A stretch of 9,311 bases of DNA from Acidimicrobiia bacterium. Its GTDB lineage: Bacteria > Actinomycetota > Acidimicrobiia > Spongiisociales > UBA5794. Of the stretch, positions 1 through 5,920 are shown one piece after another. Made by a program: the position numbers and the translations under genes. The notes under the pieces are model-generated. The model ran no database searches. It was given only the letters and a program-made list of their open reading frames with translations, and was not told the origin of the DNA. The DNA is taken from assembly GCA_030599515.1 (NCBI GenBank), contig JAUVNV010000085.1:1-9311 (forward strand), read 5' to 3'. Position 1 is the first letter of the stretch. Every line of letters starts with the position of its first letter.

Positions 1-50
1 CGCTGTGTTCTCTGTGGCGCTGTGAGCCCGCGGATTGGAGATGCCGGCCG

Positions 51-1013
51 TTACGGCGCGAGCTGAACGAATGCGGTTCGGAGACCCGCGTGGAGCGCCG
101 CGACCTCATCCTCAGGCCAGGCGGTCGGATCGGCTCTGAGGAACGACGTGCGATCCGCACGGTTGTCGAAGAAGGCGACCGGGACACTCCAGACAGCCTC
201 TTCTCCACCGATCGCGATCGTGCCGCCGCCGCTCCTGTCGGCGAGCCACACGAAGTCGTCGACACCGTACTCACGGAACATGACCTCCTCCGGAACACCG
301 TGGAAGAGGATCGACGCATCCCCCTCCCGGCCCGGCATCGCACGCTCGGCGTTCTTGCGACGGCTCTCCTCGGGCGTGACCCACACGTAGAGGATCGACG
401 CCCGCCTCTTGATGTCGTCGGATAGTTCCGCGAGGGAGTAGGCGTAACCGAGCGGAGGATGCAGCGGCATCTCAGCTCCGGCCGGTCCACCCCGGGCGAA
501 CTCGATAACCACTGTGGCGCCTCCCCGCCACGACGAACCGGCCCACGCAAGCTCCGTCCACAGGGCGGCCACTTCGTCTTCCAGCGTTACGGCGAGGCGG
601 TCTCGAACGCCGGGCGCGAGGTGCTGCAGCGCCGGAGCGGTGCCGACCTTCTCCCTCGCCCGGTCGAGACGGTCGAAGAGCCATTGCGCTGCCGACTCCG
701 GACGCGGCCGCGCGGTCCCGAGCATCGCGTAGTCCTCGTTGAGGAGATGGATCAGTGTTCCCCAATCCCACGGATTCGAGAACGCCCGGACTCGTGTCGG
801 GAAGAAGATCGGTGGCTCCCCCATGAAGAACAACTCCTCGGAGATCCGTCGCATCAGGTGTACGTACGGGTAGTCATCGAGCTGGACGATCGGTCCCAGG
901 TGGAAGTCCTGTTTCGCAATATCCGGCTCGAGGTGAGCGAGATACCGGCGGAGCTCCGATTTGCCCGACGCGGGAAGAGCGAGCAGCAGCAGAGTATCGA
1001 TCGTGGAATCCAT
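51..1013 (-). CDS. P-loop NTPase/kinase-like protein of unknown function
   Basis: A 320-aa soluble protein. Near its N-terminus is a hydrophobic strand followed by a Walker A motif, ALPASGKS (residues 12-19), which indicates nucleotide phosphate binding. Other visible blocks are QLDDYPY (about 44-50), NPWDWGTLI (80-88) followed by LLNEDY, a hydrophobic strand ending in a glutamate, TVVIEFARGG (167-176, possibly Walker B-like), and a basic segment VTPEESRRKNAERAMPG (212-228) that could act as a lid as in small P-loop kinases. The blocks look conserved rather than random, but I cannot name the family or substrate. A GTG start at 1034 would add 7 residues. I chose ATG at 1013 because TATCGT lies exactly 6 nt upstream of it, the same spacing as at other genes here. 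It is transcribed divergently from the rarD-like gene. The NTPase fold is likely; the function is unknown. Confidence 0.85.
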   Translation of the reverse strand: MDSTIDTLLLLALPASGKSELRRYLAHLEPDIAKQDFHLGPIVQLDDYPYVHLMRRISEELFFMGEPPIFFPTRVRAFSNPWDWGTLIHLLNEDYAMLGTARPRPESAAQWLFDRLDRAREKVGTAPALQHLAPGVRDRLAVTLEDEVAALWTELAWAGSSWRGGATVVIEFARGGPAGAEMPLHPPLGYAYSLAELSDDIKRRASILYVWVTPEESRRKNAERAMPGREGDASILFHGVPEEVMFREYGVDDFVWLADRSGGGTIAIGGEEAVWSVPVAFFDNRADRTSFLRADPTAWPEDEVAALHAGLRTAFVQLAP

Positions 1014-1019
1014 CCGGCG

Positions 1020-1025
1020 ACGATA
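1020..1025 (-). promoter_or_regulatory. Leaderless-type -10 hexamer for the P-loop gene
   Basis: On the minus strand TATCGT is followed by six bases (CGCCGG) and then ATG at 1013. This fits a TANNNT -10 element with transcription starting at or next to the start codon. No convincing -35 hexamer is seen 16-18 nt upstream. The inference rests on the same arrangement recurring at several other starts in the window. Confidence 0.5.
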
Positions 1026-1093
1026 GACCTCCACTCGTCGGCATCACCCGGCCCAGGGCCGATAGGGGTACCCGGTCTGCGACACTGAGCGGT

Positions 1094-1105
1094 CGAGGAG
1101 AGAGG
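1094..1105 (+). promoter_or_regulatory. Ribosome binding site of the rarD-like gene
   Basis: CGAGGAGAGAGG just upstream of ATG 1110 is a purine-rich stretch complementary to the 16S rRNA 3' end, at 4-6 nt spacing. It is one of only two good Shine-Dalgarno sequences at starts in the window, the other being at the response regulator. Confidence 0.6.
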
Positions 1106-1109
1106 TCTC

Positions 1110-2015
1110 ATGGAACAACGGAAGGGGATCTGGCTGGCCGTTGCGGCTTTCTCCTTCTGGGGGTTCATCCCGGTCTTCTGGAAGGCCCTCGACTCTGTCC
1201 CCGCCCTCGAACTCCTCTCTCATCGGATCGTGTGGTCGGTACCGCTCCTGTTCCTCATCATCGTCGGCAGGAAGCACCTCGGCGTGCTCAGAGACTCGTA
1301 CCAGACGCCCGGCACGGTCGCGACGGCGCTTACCGGGGGTGTCCTCCTCTCCATCAACTGGGGCGTCTTCGTATGGGCGATCACGACGAGCCACATCGTT
1401 GAGGCATCTCTCGGCTATTTCATCAACCCCCTGGTGTCGGTCGCGCTCGGCGTGATCGTGTTGAGGGAGCATCTCAGCACCGTCCAGCGCGTCGCCGTCG
1501 GCATTGCCGTCGTCGGCGTCACGGGGATGACGATCCTGTCGGGGGTACTGCCGTGGATCTCGCTCGTCCTGGCATTCTCATTCGGGACGTACGGTCTGCT
1601 CAAGAAACGGCACGCCGCGGCACCTCCGATCGAGGGTCTGTTCATGGAGAGCACCTTCGTCGCAGTGCCGGCACTCGTGTACCTCGGGGTGCTCGCAGGC
1701 AACGGGGACGGAGCTCTCGGAACCTCCATGACCACCACACTGCTCCTGATCGCTGCAGGTGCGGTCACGATCTTCCCGCTCGTCCTTTTCGGAGCGGCGG
1801 CCAAACGTATTCCGCTCTCGACCCTCGGGATTCTTCAGTACATCGCTCCGATCCTGCAACTCCTGCTTGGAGTCGTCGTCTACGGCGAGGCCGTATCGAG
1901 CGGCGAGTGGTTCGGATTCGTACTGGTGTGGATCGCTCTCGCCGTCTACACGATCGACAACGCTCGGATACTGAAGGCAGCGAACCGATCCGAAGCTGCT
2001 GCAGATCGCGGCTGA
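1110..2015 (+). CDS. rarD: RarD-type EamA/DMT superfamily permease
   Basis: A 301-aa integral membrane protein with about ten hydrophobic segments (two five-helix EamA halves). It matches the RarD subfamily in length (about 300 aa) and signature stretches: GIWLAVAAFSFWGFIPVFWK at the N-terminus, NWGVFVWA (83-90), EASLGYFINPLV (98-109), LREHL (118-122), LPWISLVLAFSFGTYGLLKK (147-166), FPLVLFGAA (222-230) and LGILQYIAPILQ (239-250). RarD proteins are inner-membrane drug/metabolite transporters first named for chloramphenicol sensitivity; their physiological substrate is generally unknown. The start is supported by a purine-rich ribosome-binding sequence (GAGGAGAGAGG) ending about 6 nt before ATG, so unlike most neighbours this gene appears to have a short leader. 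It is divergent from the P-loop gene across about 96 nt. Family assignment is secure; substrate is not. Confidence 0.93.
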   Translation: MEQRKGIWLAVAAFSFWGFIPVFWKALDSVPALELLSHRIVWSVPLLFLIIVGRKHLGVLRDSYQTPGTVATALTGGVLLSINWGVFVWAITTSHIVEASLGYFINPLVSVALGVIVLREHLSTVQRVAVGIAVVGVTGMTILSGVLPWISLVLAFSFGTYGLLKKRHAAAPPIEGLFMESTFVAVPALVYLGVLAGNGDGALGTSMTTTLLLIAAGAVTIFPLVLFGAAAKRIPLSTLGILQYIAPILQLLLGVVVYGEAVSSGEWFGFVLVWIALAVYTIDNARILKAANRSEAAADRG

Positions 2016-2081
2016 CCTGTGGTGTCTCGCCCGAAAACACTCGGCCAAGGATGTGGACCCTCAAGTCTCGCTGTCATCTGC

Positions 2082-2087
2082 GATACT
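2082..2087 (+). promoter_or_regulatory. Candidate leaderless -10 for the GNAT gene
   Basis: GATACT is followed by 6 nt and then GTG at 2094. It differs from TANNNT at the first base, and no good -35 is visible, so it is the weakest member of the set. Its value is that it favours the GTG start over ATG 2106. Confidence 0.35.
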
Positions 2088-2093
2088 TGATCG

Positions 2094-3029
2094 GTGGTTC
2101 CAACGATGCTTCTCGACACAACGTCACGGGCACTGCGAACGGATGATGATTGGTGGCGCATCCGCGACTTCATCCTGGACACCTACCCGATCACTCCACC
2201 CGGGTTCGTTTGGGAGAATCGGCGTTGGGAAGGTTGGCGATTCCATCGGGAGCGCCCGGTCCCCGTTCGGCGTCTGCGCGAGGTCATCAGGATCTGGGAA
2301 TCGTCCGGCCTGATCGTCGGTGCGGCACACCCCGAAGGCCATGGTGACGTCCACCTTCAGGTCCACCCGGACTTCCGGTATCTCGAATCGGACATGTTCG
2401 CGTGGGCGGAGGACCGCCTGTCGCTTCCCGGCGAGAGCGGCAAGGGTCGAGTGATCACGACGTTCGCACTCAACTACGACTCAGCACGCCAAGGGGTGCT
2501 CATCGATCGAGGCTGGATTCGGCTCGAGTCCGGCGGAATGGCGCGACATCTCCGCCTCGGCGATCAGTATCTCCGGCCTACTCCCCACATCGACGGATAT
2601 GTGTTGAGGTCGACCCGGGCGAGCGACCCCAACATCGCCCGGCGGATGGCCGATGTCATCAACGCCGGGTTCAGCACAGACTTCCACACCGCAACGGCGC
2701 TCGATTCGTTCATGACGAAATCACCAACGTTCAGCCACGACCTCAACCTCGTTGCAGAGATTCCCGACGGCACCTTCACCGCTCACGTCGGCGGAACCTA
2801 CGACGAACGCAACCGGCGGGGCATCATCGAACCGGTGTGCACCCACCCCGAGCACCGTCGCCGCGGGCTTGCGCACGCACTGGTGATCGAGGTGATTACA
2901 CGACTGAAAGAGCTCGGAGCAACGGACGTGTTCGTCGACACCGGTGACGATGCATCCGCCGATGCGTTCTATGAGTCCGTCGGATTCACCGAGGCCTATC
3001 ACGGCAACGTGTGGCGCAAGACCTGGTAG
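2094..3029 (+). CDS. GNAT acetyltransferase with extra N-terminal domain
   Basis: A 311-aa protein. Its C-terminal half (about 170-311) is a GNAT acyl-CoA-dependent N-acetyltransferase: the acetyl-CoA pyrophosphate loop lies in VCTHPEHRRRGLAHAL (248-263), which fits the Q/R-x-x-G-x-G/A pattern as RRRGLA. It is followed by a helix, the strand ATDVFVDTGD and the closing motif AFYESVGFTEAYH. The N-terminal half (about 18-165) has its own features, DWWRIRDFILDTYPI, WENRRWEGWRFHR and HLQVHPDFR, and resembles the first half of tandem-GNAT proteins, though it lacks a clear acetyl-CoA loop. The substrate is unknown. The start is uncertain: GTG at 2094 lies 6 nt after GATACT (leaderless-type), while ATG at 2106 would remove four residues. 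Neither has a strong ribosome binding site. The gene is convergent with the downstream DMT permease, with 12 nt between them. Confidence 0.88.
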   Translation: MVPTMLLDTTSRALRTDDDWWRIRDFILDTYPITPPGFVWENRRWEGWRFHRERPVPVRRLREVIRIWESSGLIVGAAHPEGHGDVHLQVHPDFRYLESDMFAWAEDRLSLPGESGKGRVITTFALNYDSARQGVLIDRGWIRLESGGMARHLRLGDQYLRPTPHIDGYVLRSTRASDPNIARRMADVINAGFSTDFHTATALDSFMTKSPTFSHDLNLVAEIPDGTFTAHVGGTYDERNRRGIIEPVCTHPEHRRRGLAHALVIEVITRLKELGATDVFVDTGDDASADAFYESVGFTEAYHGNVWRKTW

Positions 3030-3045
3030 CCGAAAGGCCGGCTAC
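3026..3045. terminator. Hairpin spanning both stop codons of convergent genes
   Basis: GTAGCCG and CGGCTAC form a perfect 7-bp stem around a 6-nt loop (AAAGGC). The left arm contains the TAG stop of the GNAT gene and the right arm contains the complement of the TAG stop of the DMT permease. No T-run follows on either strand. It could be a compact bidirectional terminator or 3'-end protector; that function is inferred from position only. Confidence 0.4.
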
Positions 3046-3938
3046 GCCGCCGCAACGCGATCACGACGGCGCGCCCTGCCGGCCACCGCAACGCCGACCA
3101 GAGCGAGTACCGCCCCGACGATGATCGGGACGGTCAATACCTCGTCAAGCAGGATTACGCCCGCTACGACGCCTACGACGGGCGCCAGGTAGCCCGTCAG
3201 GGCGACTCGCGCAGCCGATGTGTGTCGCGAGGCGAACAGCGTTGCGAAGAACGGGAGGAAGGTGCTGCCCACTCCGAGGGCGACGAGGGTGATCCACGAT
3301 GTTGTGTTGACCCCGGCGAGGTCGATGTCTTGAAGGACCAGGCCGGCAATCACGGCCACCACCGCCCCTGAGATGAACATCGGGATGGCAAGTTCGGTCG
3401 TGCGATGTCTCGGTGCGTACTTGCGGCTGAGCACGCCGCTGGATGCGCCGGCGACGACGCCCCCGAGAGCGAACATGGCTCCGATCCGGACATTGCCCCC
3501 ATCGCCGCCAATTCCGGAGTCGCCGAACGCAACGATGAGGAACGAACCAACGAGGCCGATCGCCAGCCCCACGATCTGGTTCTTGCCGAGCCGCTCATGC
3601 AGCACAACGGCCGCCAATGCAGCCGTCGACGCCGGGATGATCGTGATGAAGATGCCTTCGACGCCGGCAGAAACGTACTGCAGCGAGGAGATGAAAAGCA
3701 TCGGAGCGAGCCCGATACGCAACACCCCGATGACGGCTCCGTCCCGCCACGCAGATCGGGTGATGCCGCCGCCCTTCACCAACCAAACAAGGAGGACGGC
3801 CGCCGTAGCCGTCAAGATGCGAACGACGATGACCGTGAACGTCGTCACGCCCTCAGCGAAGACAAATCGGGTTCCAACGCCGGCCATGCCCCACCCGAGT
3901 GAGGCAGCCAGCAGCGCAGTCAGGACCCGGGTGTGCAC
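3042..3938 (-). CDS. EamA/DMT family transporter
   Basis: A 298-aa membrane protein with about ten predicted helices in two EamA repeats. The first half (about 5-138) ends with the family-typical block LHERLGKNQIVGLAIGLVGS (113-132). The second half (about 152-287) ends with LLDEVLTVPIIVGAVLALVG (263-282). Both carry the acidic E after the eighth-helix-like segment that recurs in EamA proteins. The C-terminus is a basic tail (RARRRDRVAAA), expected to be cytoplasmic. It differs from the RarD-like permease in this window: it lacks the SLGYFINPL block, so it is a different subfamily. Probable role is export or import of a small metabolite; substrate unknown. The start is GTG at 3938, preceded by TAGCGT at 6 nt. 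The 31-nt gap to the upstream oxidoreductase stop contains this promoter, so the gene is probably transcribed on its own. Confidence 0.9.
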   Translation of the reverse strand: MHTRVLTALLAASLGWGMAGVGTRFVFAEGVTTFTVIVVRILTATAAVLLVWLVKGGGITRSAWRDGAVIGVLRIGLAPMLFISSLQYVSAGVEGIFITIIPASTAALAAVVLHERLGKNQIVGLAIGLVGSFLIVAFGDSGIGGDGGNVRIGAMFALGGVVAGASSGVLSRKYAPRHRTTELAIPMFISGAVVAVIAGLVLQDIDLAGVNTTSWITLVALGVGSTFLPFFATLFASRHTSAARVALTGYLAPVVGVVAGVILLDEVLTVPIIVGAVLALVGVAVAGRARRRDRVAAA

Positions 3939-3944
3939 GGGCCG

Positions 3945-3950
3945 ACGCTA
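3945..3950 (-). promoter_or_regulatory. Leaderless-type -10 for the EamA transporter
   Basis: On the minus strand TAGCGT is followed by CGGCCC and then GTG at 3938. CTGAGT lies 17 nt upstream as a poor -35 (T, G and A match at positions 2-4) and overlaps the end of the upstream oxidoreductase gene. The hexamer position supports the GTG start; there is no Shine-Dalgarno sequence. Confidence 0.5.
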
Positions 3951-3969
3951 CCGGTCGCGGCGCTTCTAC

Positions 3970-4884
3970 TCAGGCCAGCAACTCGAGAGCCCGGCCCGCC
4001 TGCTCGACCGAGTCGATCGTGATCGGATCGAGGACGAGTTGAACGTGGTCGGCCCCGAGCGAGGCGTAGGAACGAAGCACGTCGGCGAGCTCCTCCGGCG
4101 TGCCGCTCCTCGGATCCGCCGTGTGCCGGTCGGTGTCGCCTTGACGCCTTCCACCGCCGCCCGAGAACTGCCAGTAGAGCGCCGTCGTTCGGCCGATTTC
4201 CGACGGATCCCTCCCAACATCGCGAGCGGCGTCGCCGATTGTCGCGTTCAACTTCTCGAAACCCTCCGGGGTGTTCCCATGCCACGCATGCCAGGTGTTC
4301 CAGAGATCGACGTATGGCAGCGTCGCTCGCAGCACTCGCGGCCCCATCGATCCGATCATGATCGGCGGTCCCTCCGGTCGGCTCCGGGGCACGAGTTGGC
4401 AGTCGCGGGCCGCGTAGTACTCGCCGTCGAAATCGATCTCGCCTTCTCTCAACAAGGTGCGGATGATCGTGAACGCTTCCTCGAAGCGACTCGCCCGATG
4501 ATCGAACGGGAACCCGTAGGCCCGGTATTCGACCTCGTTCCACCCGGCACCGAGGCCGAGGATGAGGCGACCACCCGAGATCTCGTCAACCGTCGTGGCC
4601 TTCTTGGCGAGCATGGCCGGACTGTGAAAGCTCGTCGCGGCGACGAGCGGTCCGAGTTGGACCCGCTCGGTGATGGCTGCAACTGCCGCGAGGATCGACC
4701 AGGCTTCCCAAGGAGCGGCGGGGCCGTCCGGAGTGTCGTACAACAGATGGTCGCCGACCCAGATGGAGTCGAACCCCAGGTCTTCGATCGCGAGCGACAG
4801 GTCGCGCAGATCGGGCCACCGAGCGAGCCACTCGATCTCGGGAAGCTGGACGCCGACGGCGATGGGTCGTTCCGAGTTGTTCAT
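3970..4884 (-). CDS. Luciferase-like (LLM) F420/flavin-dependent oxidoreductase
   Basis: A 304-aa protein of the luciferase-like monooxygenase superfamily, a TIM-barrel fold using FMN or, commonly in actinobacteria, coenzyme F420. Family features: IAVGVQLPE (first strand), IEDLGFDSIWVGDHLLY (33-49), AAITERVQLGPLVAATSFHSP (69-89), AKKATTVDEISGGRLILGLGAGW (93-115), and the later PPIMIGSMGPRVLRATLPYVDLW (173-195) cofactor-phosphate region. The C-terminal part has a Gly/Arg/Asp-rich stretch (SGGGGRRQGDTDRHTADPRS, about 241-260) before GTPEELADVLRSYASLGADH; it looks like a flexible loop. I took ATG 4884 because TACGAT lies 7 nt upstream and the family fold begins immediately after. An in-frame start at 5016 would add 44 residues made from the promoter region and is rejected. 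The reaction is unknown. It is divergent from a second LLM gene. Confidence 0.92.
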   Translation of the reverse strand: MNNSERPIAVGVQLPEIEWLARWPDLRDLSLAIEDLGFDSIWVGDHLLYDTPDGPAAPWEAWSILAAVAAITERVQLGPLVAATSFHSPAMLAKKATTVDEISGGRLILGLGAGWNEVEYRAYGFPFDHRASRFEEAFTIIRTLLREGEIDFDGEYYAARDCQLVPRSRPEGPPIMIGSMGPRVLRATLPYVDLWNTWHAWHGNTPEGFEKLNATIGDAARDVGRDPSEIGRTTALYWQFSGGGGRRQGDTDRHTADPRSGTPEELADVLRSYASLGADHVQLVLDPITIDSVEQAGRALELLA

Positions 4885-4891
4885 ACCGTGG

Positions 4892-4897
4892 ATCGTA
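4892..4897 (-). promoter_or_regulatory. Leaderless-type -10 for the minus-strand LLM gene
   Basis: On the minus strand TACGAT precedes ATG 4884 by 7 nt. ACGACT lies 17 nt further upstream and matches TTGACA at only three positions. It supports the 304-aa form of the protein. Confidence 0.45.
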
Positions 4898-4939
4898 GGG
4901 GACCGGTCACCACGAGTCGTTCCATACGGCGGGCTGACG

Positions 4940-4970
4940 GCGTCAAATAGGAACACAGCGTCAAATAGGA
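4940..4970. repeat. 13-nt direct repeat pair between divergent LLM genes
   Basis: GCGTCAAATAGGA occurs perfectly at 4940-4952 and again at 4958-4970, an 18-nt period with a 5-nt gap. The pair sits between two divergent promoters. If transcription starts at the two start codons, the repeat centres lie near -47 and -65 of the plus-strand LLM gene and near -62 and -80 of the minus-strand gene, positions typical for activator sites. The left copy also overlaps an interrupted palindrome, TGACG-G-CGTCA (4935-4945). The repeat itself is directly visible; operator function is inferred. Confidence 0.6.
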
Positions 4971-4998
4971 CGCAGAGAACCCCGGGTTTCGATTGGGG

Positions 4999-5004
4999 TA
5001 GCCT
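4999..5004 (+). promoter_or_regulatory. Leaderless-type -10 for the plus-strand LLM gene
   Basis: TAGCCT is followed by CGGGGG and then ATG at 5011. The G-run touches the start codon, too close to act as a Shine-Dalgarno sequence. No clear -35 is seen, which would fit dependence on an activator bound at the direct repeats just upstream. Confidence 0.5.
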
Positions 5005-5010
5005 CGGGGG

Positions 5011-5877
5011 ATGCACATCGGCGTCTCAATCTTCGCAACCGACACCACGATCCAACCCGTCGCTCTCGGCCGAGCCGTCGAGGAACGGGGCTTCGAGTCC
5101 CTCTGGCTCCCCGAGCACAGCCACATCCCCGTGTCGCGGACAACCCCCTGGGGAGGCACCGCCGGGGCCCCGCCCCTCCCCGAGATGTACGGGCGGACCC
5201 ACGACCAGTTCGTTGCGCTCGCCGCCATCGCCGCGACCACCGAGAGGCTCGTCCTCGGTACCGGGATCACACTCGTCGCTCAGCGGGATCCGATCTGGCT
5301 GGCGAAACAGGTGGCGTCGCTCGACGTCATCTCGAACGGACGCGTGATCTTCGGTATCGGATACGGGTGGAACAAAGAAGAGATGGCCGATCACAGCATC
5401 GCGTATCTCGAGCGGCGGGCGATCCTTCGCGAGAAGGTTCTCGCGATGAAGGAGATCTGGACGAAGGACGTGGCCGAGTACCGCGGTGACCACGTCGACC
5501 TCGAGCCGTCATGGTCGTGGCCGAAGCCGGTCCAGAAGCCCCATCCACCGATCGTGCTCGGCGGTGGCGCCGGTCCGAAGACGTTCGGCGACATCGCCGA
5601 GTTCTGCGACGGGTGGATGCCGATCGCGGGCAGACACGAGTTCGAGACGAAGGTCGACTCCCTCCACGACGCCCTCCGCGCCGCGGGCCGGGATTCCGCG
5701 TCGATCTCGCTTGGCGTGTTCGGCGCCCGGGCCACCCCCGATGGTGCGGCCCTTCGCTCGCTCGCTGCCGTGGGCGTGACCCGGGCTGTTCTCCCCCTTC
5801 CTTCGGGGTCGCCGGATGAGGTGCTCGCAAAGCTCGACACCTTCGCTCCGCTCGTCGAAATGCTCAAGAACGTCTGA
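5011..5877 (+). CDS. F420-dependent LLM-class oxidoreductase (TIGR03619-like)
   Basis: A 288-aa luciferase-like protein. Diagnostic blocks are MHIGVSIFATD (first strand), AVEERGFESLWLPEHSHIPV (22-41), LAAIAATTERLVLGTGITLV (70-89), KQVASLDVISNGRVIFGIGYGWN (99-121), KPVQKPHPPIVLGGGAG (172-188) and FCDGWMP (198-204). The LPEHSHIP block and the PPIVLGG phosphate-binding region resemble the actinobacterial LLM subfamily annotated as F420-dependent (TIGR03619); this assignment is from memory of the family and cannot be confirmed here. It is clearly diverged from the neighbouring minus-strand LLM protein (different length and different mid-region), so the pair is not a recent duplication. Cofactor choice (F420 or FMN) and substrate are unknown. 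The start is supported by TAGCCT 6 nt upstream. Confidence 0.93.
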   Translation: MHIGVSIFATDTTIQPVALGRAVEERGFESLWLPEHSHIPVSRTTPWGGTAGAPPLPEMYGRTHDQFVALAAIAATTERLVLGTGITLVAQRDPIWLAKQVASLDVISNGRVIFGIGYGWNKEEMADHSIAYLERRAILREKVLAMKEIWTKDVAEYRGDHVDLEPSWSWPKPVQKPHPPIVLGGGAGPKTFGDIAEFCDGWMPIAGRHEFETKVDSLHDALRAAGRDSASISLGVFGARATPDGAALRSLAAVGVTRAVLPLPSGSPDEVLAKLDTFAPLVEMLKNV

Positions 5878-5885
5878 GGTCCCGG

Positions 5886-5914
5886 TCGACCGGTCCGGAT
5901 CCGCGCGGTACCGT
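5886..5914 (+). promoter_or_regulatory. Promoter of the two-component operon
   Basis: TCGACC (5886-5891, four matches to TTGACA), a 17-nt spacer, then TACCGT (5909-5914), followed by 6 nt and ATG 5921. It lies in the 43-nt gap after the LLM stop, so the kinase/regulator pair can be transcribed independently. It is the best two-part promoter in the window and predicts a leaderless transcript. Confidence 0.5.
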
Positions 5915-5920
5915 TGCGCC

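Noticed and set aside
47..57. GCCG-TTA-CGGC hairpin at the end of the P-loop gene
   Set aside because: Only 4 bp, with no T-run; expected often by chance at this GC content.
3373..4950. 525-aa open frame on the plus strand
   Set aside because: It lies opposite the EamA and LLM genes, which have clear family motifs. Its translation is Pro/Arg/Thr-rich with no domain, as expected for an antisense shadow in high-GC DNA.
4885..5016. 44-residue N-terminal extension of the minus-strand LLM protein, including a repeated FDAVFLFDAV stretch
   Set aside because: The repeated residues simply translate the 13-nt direct repeats of the promoter region. Family similarity starts after ATG 4884.
5816..5920. 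N-terminal extension of the histidine kinase by 35 residues
   Set aside because: It overlaps the LLM gene out of frame, is Ser/Arg-rich, and is separated from the real start by a promoter with TACCGT 6 nt before ATG 5921.
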